DNA from: an uncultured Bacteroidota bacterium
GTDB lineage: Bacteria; Bacteroidota; Bacteroidia; Flavobacteriales; BACL11
Assembly: GCA_902533655.1 (NCBI GenBank)
Contig: CACAMX010000003.1
Span: 1-49,828 of the forward strand
DNA: 49,828 nucleotides
Direction: 5' to 3'
The notes under the pieces were generated by a model. It did no database searches, was not told the DNA's origin, and was given only the letters and a program-made list of their open reading frames with translations. Below, piece by piece: positions 26,454 to 35,073 of the stretch (positions within the stretch are counted from its first letter, which is position 1; each line of letters opens with the position of its first letter). Position numbers and translations under genes: made by a program.

Positions 26454-26993
26454 TTATGTGGAAGCATTATTTGAAGAAGCTTTTTCTTCAATACTTTTTA
26501 ATAAATTAGATAATTTTGCATTACTAGATTTCAAAGATGCTATAACATTTTTGATTGGTGAATCTAGTAATGTAATTATATCTCCTATTAATTCTTCTTT
26601 AGACTTTAACCTGGCAAGAGCTGGTAGATGCTCATCTCCAATGTAAAATTCTTCATCTATGTGTGCTGCTTTGAGAATTGGCTTCTCGTTTTTCTTTCTA
26701 AATTCTTTTATAATTTTGGCAGGAACGCTAGCGGATTCAGAGAACATGATTGACGTATTACCATTTAGAATTTCATGTAGAGAACTGAAATCAGTTTCAT
26801 TTAAATCAAGTGCTTTTTTCAAAAGGGTATTTTTAACTACAGATAAACTAACTTCTCTTTTGTAGCAAAGCCTTCTGAGACTACTAGTTTGCTCAGCATT
26901 AAGACCAGAAATGTCAGCTAAATAAAAATTCCTGTTTTCTTTCAGGTTTTTGTCGATTAAACTTATTATTTTATTTTTTTCCTCTTTTTTCAT
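26454..26993 (-). CDS. rplJ: Ribosomal protein L10
   Basis: 179 residues: KNREFYLADISGLNAEQTSSLRRLCYKREVSLSVVKNTLLKKAL is the conserved N-terminal RNA-binding part (here ENRNFYLAD), and the C-terminal helix (LLDSPIKNVIASLKSSNAKLSNLLKSIEEKAS) holds L7/L12 dimers. It starts one base after rplA ends, so there is no room for the L10 leader RNA structure that regulates this operon in some other bacteria. Confidence 0.96.
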   Translation of the reverse strand: MKKEEKNKIISLIDKNLKENRNFYLADISGLNAEQTSSLRRLCYKREVSLSVVKNTLLKKALDLNETDFSSLHEILNGNTSIMFSESASVPAKIIKEFRKKNEKPILKAAHIDEEFYIGDEHLPALARLKSKEELIGDIITLLDSPIKNVIASLKSSNAKLSNLLKSIEEKASSNNAST

Positions 26994-26994
26994 T

Positions 26995-27687
26995 TTATTG
27001 ATTAAAACTTGATGATTCTACAGTTATAGCATGTCCCATTGAACTTGAGATGCTTATGCTCTTAATATAGGTTCCCTTTGACGCAGAGGGCTTAAGTTTT
27101 TTGATTGTTGACAATAGCTCCTCAGCATTTTCGGAAATTTTTTTGATATCAAAAGAAACTTTGCCGATTGATGCATGAACGATTCCATTTTTATCTACTT
27201 TAAAATCTATTTTACCTTTTTTGATATCAATTATAGCTTTTCCTATTTCGTTCGTGACTGTTCCTGACTTTGGATTAGGCATTAAGCCACGTGGTCCAAG
27301 AACTTTTCCTAAAGCACCTAGCTTAGACATTGCAGATGGCATTGTAACTATAACATCAACATCTGTCCAACCATTCTTTATCTTTTTAATGTAATCTTCA
27401 AAACCTACATGATCAGCTCCTGCTTTGATCGCTTCCTCTTTTTTGTCATCAGTCACAATTGCTAAGACAGAAACTTTTTTACCAGTACCATGCGGAAGAG
27501 TAGCAACACCTCTTACCATCTGGTTTGCTTGCTTGGGATCTACTCCAAGTCTGATTGCAATATCGATTGATGCATCGAACTTTTCCATTGATGCTTCTTT
27601 TACAATTTTACTAGCTGATTTTAGGTCATAAGGAATGGAAAAATCAAACTTTTCAGTAACTTCTTTTCTATTTCTTGTTAACTTCAT
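26995..27687 (-). CDS. rplA: Ribosomal protein L1
   Basis: 230 residues with the family segments FDASIDIAIRLGVDPKQANQMVRGVATLPHGTGK, ADHVGFEDYIKKI, MPSAMSKLGALGKVLGPRGLMPNPKSGTVT and GKIDFKVDKNGIVHASIGK. L1 binds 23S rRNA at the exit-site stalk. It lies 2 nt after rplK and 1 nt before rplJ in the canonical operon. Confidence 0.97.
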   Translation of the reverse strand: MKLTRNRKEVTEKFDFSIPYDLKSASKIVKEASMEKFDASIDIAIRLGVDPKQANQMVRGVATLPHGTGKKVSVLAIVTDDKKEEAIKAGADHVGFEDYIKKIKNGWTDVDVIVTMPSAMSKLGALGKVLGPRGLMPNPKSGTVTNEIGKAIIDIKKGKIDFKVDKNGIVHASIGKVSFDIKKISENAEELLSTIKKLKPSASKGTYIKSISISSSMGHAITVESSSFNQ

Positions 27688-27689
27688 TT

Positions 27690-28133
27690 TTAATTATTTT
27701 TCGGAAAGTTTCCTTTAACATTTATACCCATGCTTCTAGCAGTTCCAGCAACCATTTTCATAGCCGACTGAACACTAAATGCATTAAGATCATTCATTTT
27801 ATCTTCAGCTATTAATTTAACTTGATCCCATGTGACACTTCCAATTTTACTTCTATTTGGTTCGCTTGAACCTTTTGATTTTTTCATTGCTTCGAGTAGT
27901 TGAGATGCTGCTGGAGCAGTTTTAATAACAAATTCAAATGATTTGTCAGCAAATACAGTAATTACGACTGGGACAATTTTTCCAGGTTTGTCTTGCGTTC
28001 TAGCGTTAAATTGTTTGCAAAACTCCATTATGTTAACACCTTTTGCACCTAAAGCTGGTCCGACTGGTGGTGCAGGGTTTGCAGCACCACCTCGAATTTG
28101 TAATTTAATTATTCCTGAAATCTCTTTTGCCAT
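27690..28133 (-). CDS. rplK: Ribosomal protein L11
   Basis: 147 residues, standard length. [38 protein letters not shown] is the N-terminal factor-interacting domain, and [42 protein letters not shown] is the C-terminal 23S rRNA-binding domain. It forms part of the GTPase-associated centre. It follows nusG by 2 nt. Confidence 0.97.
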   Translation of the reverse strand: MAKEISGIIKLQIRGGAANPAPPVGPALGAKGVNIMEFCKQFNARTQDKPGKIVPVVITVFADKSFEFVIKTAPAASQLLEAMKKSKGSSEPNRSKIGSVTWDQVKLIAEDKMNDLNAFSVQSAMKMVAGTARSMGINVKGNFPKNN

Positions 28134-28135
28134 AA

Positions 28136-28690
28136 CTATATTTTTTCAACTTGCATAAAATTTAACTCAAGGGGTGTTTTCCTTCCAAAAATTTTTACCA
28201 TTAACTTGAGCTTTTTTCTTTGTTCATCAATCGCTTCAATTTCAGCATCAAAACTGTTGAAAGGACCATCAATTACCTTTACAATTTCACCAATGACAAA
28301 GGGTATATTAACATTTTCAACAGAAACAGCCATTTCATCAACTTTTCCAAGGATTCTATTAATCTCGCTTTTTCTCATCGGAACAGGAACTCCACCTTTT
28401 TTGGAACTTAAAAATCCCATAACCCCAGGAACTCTTCTTAGTATATGAGGCACTTCACCGACTAAATCAGCCTCAACTAACACATAACCGGGGAAAAAAT
28501 TCCTATCCTTACTTACCTTTTTGCCATTTCTGATTTGATATACTTTCTCAGTTGGCACAAGTATTTTGGAGACAAATTTACTCATTCCATTAATTTCAAC
28601 TTCTTTTTCAATTGATTCAGCTGTCTTTTTTTCTTTGCCCCCCACTACGCGAAGTACATACCAATTGTTCTGTTTAGTTTCTGTGTTCAT
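28136..28690 (-). CDS. nusG: Transcription elongation/termination factor NusG
   Basis: 184 residues. The N-terminal NGN domain starts [24 protein letters not shown] and includes [32 protein letters not shown]; the C-terminal KOW domain is [26 protein letters not shown]. NusG binds RNA polymerase and, in other bacteria, couples it to Rho or the ribosome. It lies 3 nt after secE, the common pairing. Confidence 0.97.
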   Translation of the reverse strand: MNTETKQNNWYVLRVVGGKEKKTAESIEKEVEINGMSKFVSKILVPTEKVYQIRNGKKVSKDRNFFPGYVLVEADLVGEVPHILRRVPGVMGFLSSKKGGVPVPMRKSEINRILGKVDEMAVSVENVNIPFVIGEIVKVIDGPFNSFDAEIEAIDEQRKKLKLMVKIFGRKTPLELNFMQVEKI

Positions 28691-28693
28691 AAT

Positions 28694-28888
28694 CTATACG
28701 AAAAAACTGTAATAAAAATCTAGAATGTTGCTAAATGAGGTGTCTAAGAGATATATGATAAGAGCTATGAAGACTGTTGCAATGGCGACAACTATTGAAC
28801 TATTTTGAAGATCACTCCAACTTGGCCAGGTAACCTTGTGAAGAAGTTCAGCGAAAGCTTCTTTTATGTATAATATCATTTTACTCAT
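28694..28888 (-). CDS. secE: Preprotein translocase subunit SecE
   Basis: 64 residues, the short single-helix form. The pattern IKEAFAELLHKVTWPSWSDLQNSSIVVAIATVFIALIIYLLDTSFSNIL gives the amphipathic helix, the conserved KVTWPSW and one membrane segment. SecE clamps the SecY channel. It lies between tRNA-Trp and nusG. A second ATG three codons later (MILYIK) is an alternative start. Confidence 0.95.
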   Translation of the reverse strand: MSKMILYIKEAFAELLHKVTWPSWSDLQNSSIVVAIATVFIALIIYLLDTSFSNILDFYYSFFV

Positions 28889-28901
28889 AAACTACTATTA
28901 G

Positions 28902-28974
28902 CACGGGTGGAGAGACTCGAACTCCCAACCAATGGTTTTGGAGACCACTACTCTACCAATTGAGCTACACCCGT
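28902..28974 (-). tRNA. tRNA-Trp (CCA)
   Basis: On the minus strand ACGGGTG ... CACCCGT form the acceptor stem. The anticodon loop CTCCAAA has anticodon CCA, and the T loop TTCGAGT is standard. No 3' CCA is encoded. It lies between tuf and secE, the usual bacterial position. Confidence 0.96.
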
Positions 28975-29000
28975 TTGCATTATAAACAGTTGCTTCTCCT

Positions 29001-30188
29001 TTACTTTTCAATAGAGGTAATTTGCCCTGCACCAACAGTTCTTCCACCCTCTCTAATCGCAAACCTTAATCCTTCACTCATAGCAACTGGGCTTATAAGC
29101 TCAACAGTTATCGTAAGATTATCTCCTGGCATAACCATTTCAGTACCATCGGGAAGAATTATTTCACCTGTAACATCAGTTGTTCTTAGATAAAATTGTG
29201 GTCTATACTTGTTGTGAAATGGTGTATGTCTACCTCCTTCTTCTTTCTTTAGTATATAAACTTCAGCTTTGAACTTGGTATGGGGTGTTACAGAACCAGG
29301 TTTACATATTACCATACCTCTTTTGATATCAGTTTTTTCAATTCCTCTTAGAAGAATTCCAACGTTGTCACCAGCTTCACCTCTGTCAAGAATTTTTCTG
29401 AACATTTCAACACCAGTTACTGTAGATGCTAATTTTTCAGCACCCATACCAATGATGTCTACAGCATCACCTGAGTTTGCTACCCCAGTCTCAATTCTAC
29501 CAGTTGCAACTGTTCCTCTACCAGTAATCGTAAAAACGTCTTCAATTGGCATCAGAAAGTCTTTTTGATTATCTCTAACAGGTTCAGGAATGTACTTATC
29601 TACTTCACTCATTAATTCCTCTACTTTTGAAGTCCATTCTGCTTCACCATTTAGTGCACCTAAAGCAGATCCAGTAATGATTGGAGCGTTGTCCCCATCA
29701 TATTCATAAAAAGATAATAATTCCCTCACCTCCATCTCAACTAATTCCATTAATTCATCATCATCAACCATATCAGCTTTGTTTAGAAAAACTACAATGG
29801 CAGGTACGCCTACTTGTCTTGCAAGTAGTATATGCTCTCTTGTTTGTGGCATTGGGCCATCAGTTGCAGCACACACTAATATGGCACCATCCATTTGGGC
29901 AGCACCAGTAACCATATTTTTTACGTAATCAGCGTGACCAGGGCAATCGACATGAGCATAGTGTCTATTGTCAGTTTCATACTCAACGTGAGATGTATTT
30001 ATTGTTATTCCTCTTTCCTTTTCCTCAGGTGCATTATCAATTGTATCAAAGTCTCTAACTTCAGCACCACCCTTGGCAGCTAGTACTTTAGTTATAGCTG
30101 CTGTAAGTGTTGTTTTACCATGATCAACATGACCAATTGTACCAATGTTTAAATGTGGTTTGGTACGATTAAAATTTTCTTTTGCCAT
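29001..30188 (-). CDS. tuf: Translation elongation factor Tu
   Basis: 395 residues. G1 GHVDHGKT (residues 19-26), the switch [27 protein letters not shown] and the SAL-type GSALGAL motifs are all present, followed by domain 2 ([19 protein letters not shown]) and domain 3 ending [13 protein letters not shown]-Tu brings aminoacyl-tRNA to the ribosome. It is flanked by tRNA genes on both sides, consistent with one transcript from the four upstream tRNAs through tuf and tRNA-Trp. The A-rich leader shows no Shine-Dalgarno, which is common in Bacteroidetes. Confidence 0.98.
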   Translation of the reverse strand: MAKENFNRTKPHLNIGTIGHVDHGKTTLTAAITKVLAAKGGAEVRDFDTIDNAPEEKERGITINTSHVEYETDNRHYAHVDCPGHADYVKNMVTGAAQMDGAILVCAATDGPMPQTREHILLARQVGVPAIVVFLNKADMVDDDELMELVEMEVRELLSFYEYDGDNAPIITGSALGALNGEAEWTSKVEELMSEVDKYIPEPVRDNQKDFLMPIEDVFTITGRGTVATGRIETGVANSGDAVDIIGMGAEKLASTVTGVEMFRKILDRGEAGDNVGILLRGIEKTDIKRGMVICKPGSVTPHTKFKAEVYILKKEEGGRHTPFHNKYRPQFYLRTTDVTGEIILPDGTEMVMPGDNLTITVELISPVAMSEGLRFAIREGGRTVGAGQITSIEK

Positions 30189-30254
30189 TTTTTTTAAATT
30201 TTAATTATTAATATTTCTTTTCCAACTCTCAATCAATTCAATTTTTTCCCTCAG

Positions 30255-30326
30255 AGCCAATGACGGGAATTGAACCCGTGACCTCTTCCTTACCAAGGAA
30301 ACGCTCTACCCCTGAGCTACATCGGC
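30255..30326 (-). tRNA. tRNA-Thr (GGT)
   Basis: The minus strand reads GCCGATG (acceptor) ... anticodon loop TTGGTAA with anticodon GGT ... CATTGGC with one G-T pair. The T loop TTCAATT is a normal variant. No CCA is encoded. It is the last of four tRNAs before tuf. Confidence 0.95.
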
Positions 30327-30337
30327 TAAAAGCCTAG

Positions 30338-30411
30338 AGCGAGAAACGGGATTCGAACCCGCGACCCTCAGCTTGGAAGGCTGATGCTCTAGCCAACTGA
30401 GCTATTCTCGC
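30338..30411 (-). tRNA. tRNA-Gly (TCC)
   Basis: Acceptor GCGAGAA/TTCTCGC, anticodon stem TCAGC/GCTGA-type around loop CTTCCAA with anticodon TCC, T loop TTCGAAT. No CCA is encoded. It lies 11 nt upstream of tRNA-Thr(GGT). Confidence 0.95.
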
Positions 30412-30422
30412 AGTTTTTGTTG

Positions 30423-30504
30423 TGGGGAGAACAGGATTCGAACCTGTGAAGGCTAAGCCAACAGATTTACAGTCTGCCCTCGTTGACCGCTTGAGTATCT
30501 CCCC
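30423..30504 (-). tRNA. tRNA-Tyr (GTA)
   Basis: 82 nt with a long variable arm, as expected for a class II tRNA. Acceptor GGGGAGA/TCTCCCC; anticodon loop CTGTAAA with anticodon GTA; T loop TTCGAAT; discriminator A. No CCA is encoded. Confidence 0.96.
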
Positions 30505-30526
30505 AAATAAAGGAATGATAAATAAG

Positions 30527-30600
30527 AGCCGATAGAGGGACTCGAACCCACGACCTGCTGATTACAAATCAGCTGCTCTAGCCAGCTGAGCTATATCGGC
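30527..30600 (-). tRNA. tRNA-Thr (TGT)
   Basis: Acceptor GCCGATA/TATCGGC; anticodon loop TTTGTAA between GCTGA/TCAGC gives anticodon TGT; T loop TTCGAGT. No CCA is encoded. It is the first tRNA of the cluster. The T-T-G-T order (Thr, Tyr, Gly, Thr) before tuf is the arrangement known from many bacteria. Confidence 0.96.
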
Positions 30601-30650
30601 ATATCTACTTTCCTATCTAGTAAAAAAAGAACAAGCCCATTTAAGGTTTG

Positions 30651-30658
30651 CAAATTTA
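30651..30658 (-). promoter_or_regulatory. Predicted -7 box (TAAATTTG) for the tRNA-tuf transcript
   Basis: The minus strand reads TAAATTTG 50 nt before the first tRNA, in the 114-nt gap between xerC and the tRNA cluster. It matches TAnnTTTG. No TTG sits at a standard -33 distance. The rest of the gap holds no gene that I can see. Confidence 0.4.
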
Positions 30659-30714
30659 TTAAAGTTTTGCTTACTATCACCATGTTTTACGTTTTTTTTA
30701 ACTAAAATAATTTA

Positions 30715-31581
30715 TCATGACCTAGGATGTGCTTTCTTGTAAATAGTTTTAATTTTTTCAATTGAGTTGTGAGTGTAAATTTGAGTGGCGTTTAAACTAC
30801 TATGACCAAGCATTTCTTTAATTGCATTTATATCTGCTCCATTATTTAACATATGAGTTGCAAAAGTGTGTCGCAATATGTGAGGACTATTATTAGTTTT
30901 TGAAGAGTATTTCGATAAATAATCTTTTACAATTCTATATATTTTTTTTGAGTATAATTTTTTCTTTTTTTCATCTGTAAACAAAAAATTAGTGATTTTA
31001 AATTGTTTTACGAAAATTTTAATTGTTTTTATGCAATTGTCTGATAATGGAACATATCTTTCTTTTTTTCCCTTTCCAACAATTTTTATGCTTTTTTTTT
31101 CGAAATCAAAATCTTTTGTTTTTATTGACAATAACTCAGACACTCGCACTCCAGTTAAGTACAAAAACTCGATAATTAAAAAATTTCTTTTTCCAACAAA
31201 ATCATCTGTAAAATTACTTTTATCTAATATCTTAGACATATGGTATTGCGCAATATGACTTGGGATTTTTTTATTGATTTTGGGTGCAACAATTTTAGTT
31301 ATTGGATTTTTTTCAATAATTGAAAACGTTATTAGGTATTTAAAATAAGACCTTAGAGTTGATATCTTTCTATTTACAGTAGTAACTGAATTTTTTGAAT
31401 CTAACAAAAAAGCAACCCAGCCTCTTATCATTTCAAATCTTATATCTCTATCAAGATATACATCAAATTTTATTTTTAAAAATTGTTGAAATTGAGATAA
31501 GTCTCTAAGGTAAGATGTACAGGTATGAAATGAATATCTTCTTTCAGATTTTATGTAATTCAGGAATTCTTTTATCTGCAT
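30715..31581 (-). CDS. xerC: XerC/XerD-type tyrosine recombinase
   Basis: 288 residues. The N-terminal SAM-like core-binding domain (FLNYIKSERRYSFHTCTSYLRDL) is followed by the catalytic domain with Arg146 (TGVRVSELL), Lys170 (VGKGKKERYVPL), His234 and Arg237 (HILRHTFATH), His260 (LGHSSL) and nucleophile Tyr269 (TQIYTH). Xer recombinases resolve chromosome dimers at dif during division. The gene follows rpsU, as in many Flavobacteria, which argues for the housekeeping enzyme and not a phage or transposon integrase. No dif-like site was identified nearby. Confidence 0.92.
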   Translation of the reverse strand: MQIKEFLNYIKSERRYSFHTCTSYLRDLSQFQQFLKIKFDVYLDRDIRFEMIRGWVAFLLDSKNSVTTVNRKISTLRSYFKYLITFSIIEKNPITKIVAPKINKKIPSHIAQYHMSKILDKSNFTDDFVGKRNFLIIEFLYLTGVRVSELLSIKTKDFDFEKKSIKIVGKGKKERYVPLSDNCIKTIKIFVKQFKITNFLFTDEKKKKLYSKKIYRIVKDYLSKYSSKTNNSPHILRHTFATHMLNNGADINAIKEMLGHSSLNATQIYTHNSIEKIKTIYKKAHPRS

Positions 31582-31596
31582 TGTATTCTAGCAAAA

Positions 31597-31604
31597 CAAA
31601 TATA
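31597..31604 (-). promoter_or_regulatory. Predicted -7 box (TATATTTG) of xerC
   Basis: In the 49-nt gap between rpsU and xerC the minus strand reads AAGATTATATTTG, containing TATATTTG (TAnnTTTG), ending 15 nt before the xerC ATG. The same 13 bases precede secDF, which makes chance less likely. A short AATCTT/AAGATT repeat overlaps its upstream side. Confidence 0.45.
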
Positions 31605-31630
31605 ATCTTAAAAAAAGATTTGGGAAACTA

Positions 31631-31822
31631 CTATTCAGTATTTCTTAATAAATTTTCTGAAAAAACAGCTTTTTGCTTTTTGACTCTAAGTTTTTCTGAT
31701 TTTTTTGTAAACTCTTTTCTTTGTCTTATTTCTTTAAGCACCTGAGTTTGCAAGAATTTTCTTTTAAAGCGCTTGAGAGCTCTATCAATATTTTCGCCTT
31801 CTTTAACTGGTATTATTAACAT
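31631..31822 (-). CDS. rpsU: Ribosomal protein S21
   Basis: 63 residues: MLIIPVKEGENIDRALKRFKRKFLQTQVLKEIRQRKEFTKKSEKLRVKKQKA, the standard small basic S21 sequence. S21 sits near the anti-Shine-Dalgarno region of the 30S subunit. It lies between the acyl-CoA dehydrogenase gene and xerC and has its own predicted promoter box upstream. Confidence 0.96.
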   Translation of the reverse strand: MLIIPVKEGENIDRALKRFKRKFLQTQVLKEIRQRKEFTKKSEKLRVKKQKAVFSENLLRNTE

Positions 31823-31841
31823 TAAAATAATTTTTCAGGTG

Positions 31842-31849
31842 CAAAAATA
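31842..31849 (-). promoter_or_regulatory. Predicted -7 box (TATTTTTG) of rpsU
   Basis: The minus strand reads TATTTTTG (TAnnTTTG) in the 33-nt gap after the acyl-CoA dehydrogenase stop, ending 19 nt before the rpsU ATG. It would let S21 be made independently of the metabolic genes upstream. No -33 TTG could be confirmed. Confidence 0.35.
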
Positions 31850-31855
31850 GTATTA

Positions 31856-32995
31856 TTATTTAAATAACAAATTACTAATGACTTGTTTTTGAATTTGTGT
31901 TGTTCCTTCTCCAATTGTACAAAGTTTTGAATCCCGATAATATTTTTCAACAGGAAAATCTTTTGTATATCCATATCCACCTAAAATCTGCACAGCATCT
32001 GATGAAATTTCAACACAGCTTTCAGATGAGTAAAATTTTGCCATTGCACTTTCTTTTGTTACTTTTTTATTTTGGTTTTTGAGTTGAGCAGCTTGATAAA
32101 TTAGCATCTCTGATGCTTCAATTTTTTTGTACATATCAGCAAGCTTAAAAGAAATAGCTTGAAATTGGCTTATCTTTCTACCAAATTGTTCTCTTTGACT
32201 CGAATATTTTAGTGCTGCTTTAAATGCTCCCATTGAAATTCCCTGTGATAATGCAGCAATTGAAATTCTACCACCGTCTAAAATTTTCATTGACTGAATA
32301 AATCCTTGACCAATGTCTCCAATAATATTATCTAATGGAATACGACAATCTTCCAAGATTACCTCAGAAGTTTCTGAAGCTCTCATTCCAAGTTTATCTT
32401 CCTTTTTTCCATTAAAAATTCCTTTTACTGACTTATCAACAATAAAAGAAGACATTCCTCTCGAGTCACCTTTTTTTCCAGTTCTTGCAATTATCACATA
32501 AACATCTGCTGATATTCCATGAGTAATAAAGTTTTTTGTGCCGTTTAAAACCCACTCATTACCGTCTTTAAATGCAGTGGTATTCATACCACCAGCATCT
32601 GATCCAGTATTATGCTCAGTTAATCCCCATGCCCCAAGAGATTGGCCCGATGCAAGCTTAGTTACCCACATATTTTTCTGAGTTTCATTGCCATGATTTA
32701 AAATATGACCAGTACAAAGGGAGTTATGAGCGGCAACTGACAATGCTATGGAAGGATCTACAATCGCAAGCTCTTGAATAGCAGTTACATATTCAAAATA
32801 ACCAAATGCTGATCCATTATATTTTTCAGGAACCAAAATACCCATTAGACCTAAACTTCCTAGTTCTTTAAATAATGGATAGGGAAAATATTGTTTATCA
32901 TCCCATTCTCTAACAAAAGGAGTTATTTTTTGTTTGGCAAATTGCTGAACCATATCAGCAATCATCATTTGATTTTCTGTATACTTAAAGTCCAT
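31856..32995 (-). CDS. Acyl-CoA dehydrogenase
   Basis: 379 residues, the standard soluble length. Motifs are LGLMGILVPEKYNGSA, AWGLTEHNTGSDAGGMNTTA (FAD/substrate region), ALKYSSQREQFGRKISQFQAI, and QILGGYGYTKDFPVEKYYRDSKLCTIGEGTTQIQKQVI near the end, where the catalytic Glu of short/medium-chain enzymes lies (GEGTTQI region). It oxidises acyl-CoA to enoyl-CoA with electrons passing to ETF. The chain length cannot be read from sequence. It begins one base after apt ends, so it is the last gene of the operon that starts with the membrane/coiled-coil protein. Confidence 0.93.
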   Translation of the reverse strand: MDFKYTENQMMIADMVQQFAKQKITPFVREWDDKQYFPYPLFKELGSLGLMGILVPEKYNGSAFGYFEYVTAIQELAIVDPSIALSVAAHNSLCTGHILNHGNETQKNMWVTKLASGQSLGAWGLTEHNTGSDAGGMNTTAFKDGNEWVLNGTKNFITHGISADVYVIIARTGKKGDSRGMSSFIVDKSVKGIFNGKKEDKLGMRASETSEVILEDCRIPLDNIIGDIGQGFIQSMKILDGGRISIAALSQGISMGAFKAALKYSSQREQFGRKISQFQAISFKLADMYKKIEASEMLIYQAAQLKNQNKKVTKESAMAKFYSSESCVEISSDAVQILGGYGYTKDFPVEKYYRDSKLCTIGEGTTQIQKQVISNLLFK

Positions 32996-32996
32996 T

Positions 32997-33524
32997 TTAA
33001 TAATCTGCTAAACTAATAATATTATCAGAAAATTTAGATAATTTCTTATCTCCATTTAGACTTTTTAATGAAATTAAAAAGGCATACCCAGCAACATTAG
33101 CACCTAGCATTTTAATTAGCTCTGAAGCAGCAACTGCAGTACCGCCAGTTGCAAGTAAATCATCATGAATTAAAATATTCCAATCAGATTTTATGTCATT
33201 TTTATGAATTTCAAGCATAGCTTGACCATATTCTAAAGAATACTTTTTTTGAACTACTAATCCTGGTAGTTTACCACTTTTTCTAGCAGGAACAAAAGGA
33301 ATTTGCAATTTCATTGCTAAAGAATATCCAAACAAAAAACCTCTACTTTCAACACCAACAATTGCATCTAATTTTGTGCTTTTAAGTTTTTCAACTAGTA
33401 AATCTAAAATTTTTGATCCTAGCTTGGGGCGCAGCAATATAGATGTAATATCTTTAAAATTAATTCCTTTTTTAGGAAAATTTTTAATCTCTCTTAAAGC
33501 AGAATCAATTTCTTTATCAATCAT
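32997..33524 (-). CDS. apt: Adenine phosphoribosyltransferase
   Basis: 175 residues. GINFKDITSILLRP, VGVESRGFLFGYSLAMKLQIPFVPARKSGKLPG and the PRPP-binding ILIHDDLLATGGTAVAASELI are diagnostic. The enzyme salvages adenine to AMP using PRPP. Its start overlaps the symporter stop by 8 nt and its stop is one base from the acyl-CoA dehydrogenase start. Confidence 0.96.
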   Translation of the reverse strand: MIDKEIDSALREIKNFPKKGINFKDITSILLRPKLGSKILDLLVEKLKSTKLDAIVGVESRGFLFGYSLAMKLQIPFVPARKSGKLPGLVVQKKYSLEYGQAMLEIHKNDIKSDWNILIHDDLLATGGTAVAASELIKMLGANVAGYAFLISLKSLNGDKKLSKFSDNIISLADY

Positions 33525-35073
33525 CTGAGGGTTTTCCTTTTATTGCTTTTATATAATTATCAAGTTCGTGCTTAACCTTTGGAAATAGAAAAAATAAACC
33601 AATCATATTTGGAAATATAAGTGCAAGAATCATTGCATCTGAAAATCCCCAAACAGCATCCATATTTGCTGCAGCTCCAATAACAATAAACAACAAAAAC
33701 ATAATTTTATAAATCAAATCAGAGATTTTACTTTTTCCAAAAAGGAACATCCATGCCTGCAACCCATAATAAGACCATGAAATCATAGTAGAAATTGCAA
33801 ATAAAATTATTGCAATTGTTAAAACCAATGGAAACCAAGGAATTGCATCAGCAAATGCCATAGAAGTTAAAACAGCTCCTTCAATTTTTTCTCCGTTAAT
33901 AATGATATCTTGTCCATATTCAAAAATACCAGAACTGTTATACATTATAATGACTAATGCTGTCATTGTACAAATAACTACAGTGTCAATAAAAGGTTCT
34001 AATAATGCCACAACCCCTTCAGACGCAGGATACTTTGTTTTTACCGCTGAGTGAGCTATTGCTGCAGAGCCTGCACCAGCTTCATTTGAAAATGCAGCTC
34101 TCTGAAAACCAACAATTAAAACACCTAATAATCCACCAAATCCTGCCTGAAGTGAAAATGCTCCTTTGAGTATTAATGAAAAAGCATTATCAATATAGCT
34201 GAAATTTGAAAAAATTATAAAAAGACATGCTAGAACATAAATCAAAGCCATAAAAGGAACTATTTTTTCAGTAACTGATGCTATTCGCTTGATGCCCCCT
34301 ATAATGACAATGCCAACAATAATTGCGAGAATAAATCCAATGCTAGTACCAGCGTTACCACCATGCATACCTAAAATAGATGCAATCTGAAGAGCAGCTT
34401 GATTTGATTGTGCAGCGTTTCCACCTCCGAATGATGCACCAACACATAAAAATGCAAACAATACTGCTAATCCTTTTCCAAGTTTTTCATATCCGCCTTC
34501 TTTTAAACCCTTACTTAGATAGTACATGGGTCCGCCGTAAACTGTACCATCTGATCCTACATCTCGATATTTAACACCTAGTGTACACTCAACAAACTTA
34601 GTGGACATTCCAATTAAGCCACAAACTATCATCCAAAATGTTGCACCTGGACCTCCGATAGCGATAGCCAACGCTACTCCAGCTATATTGCCAAGACCAA
34701 CAGTTCCTGAAACTGCTGTTGCAAGAGCCTGAAAATGACTAACCTCTCCTTCGTCTTTTATTTTTTTTGTTTTGTCAGATTCATATTTTTCATTCTCAAT
34801 GTTATCGTATACTCCACTAACAGTTTTTATTGCAGTAGAAAAATGTTTGATATTTACAAAAGAAAATCTTAATGTAAAAAAAACTGCCCCTAAGACTAGC
34901 AAAATCAGAACAATTGGCATACTAATTTCATCCGAAAAATTTATTGGATATAAAACAATATTTACCCATACATCAGCAATTGGCTTAAACCAATCGTTAA
35001 TCTTATCATCAATGCCTCTTGAAAAAGAAAGCAACGGAAAGAGAAATGTGAAGATTAGAAGTGTTTTTTTCAT
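33517..35073 (-). CDS. Sodium:alanine/glycine symporter, AGCS family
   Basis: 518 residues with about ten to eleven membrane helices. Family signatures are ALATAVSGTVGLGNIAGVALAIAIGGPGATFWM, GGPMYYLSKGL, SFGGGNAAQSNQAA and GFQRAAFSNEAGAGSAAIAHSAVKTKYPASEG. These carriers take up small amino acids (alanine, glycine) with Na+. The N terminus (MKKTLLIFTFLFPLLSFSRG) looks like an extra leading hydrophobic segment or signal sequence before the transport core. It uses the Na+ gradient that the NQR complex encoded in the same window would build. It overlaps both neighbours (4 and 8 nt). Confidence 0.92.
   Translation of the reverse strand: MKKTLLIFTFLFPLLSFSRGIDDKINDWFKPIADVWVNIVLYPINFSDEISMPIVLILLVLGAVFFTLRFSFVNIKHFSTAIKTVSGVYDNIENEKYESDKTKKIKDEGEVSHFQALATAVSGTVGLGNIAGVALAIAIGGPGATFWMIVCGLIGMSTKFVECTLGVKYRDVGSDGTVYGGPMYYLSKGLKEGGYEKLGKGLAVLFAFLCVGASFGGGNAAQSNQAALQIASILGMHGGNAGTSIGFILAIIVGIVIIGGIKRIASVTEKIVPFMALIYVLACLFIIFSNFSYIDNAFSLILKGAFSLQAGFGGLLGVLIVGFQRAAFSNEAGAGSAAIAHSAVKTKYPASEGVVALLEPFIDTVVICTMTALVIIMYNSSGIFEYGQDIIINGEKIEGAVLTSMAFADAIPWFPLVLTIAIILFAISTMISWSYYGLQAWMFLFGKSKISDLIYKIMFLLFIVIGAAANMDAVWGFSDAMILALIFPNMIGLFFLFPKVKHELDNYIKAIKGKPSDD

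Noticed and set aside
26970-27000. L10-leader type autoregulatory RNA before rplJ
   Set aside because: Only one base separates rplA from rplJ, and no stable structure is evident there.
30715-31581. Tyrosine recombinase next to tRNA genes as a sign of an integrative element
   Set aside because: The rpsU-xerC-tRNA-tuf order is ordinary core synteny, no direct repeats of a tRNA 3' end were seen, and neighbouring genes are housekeeping.
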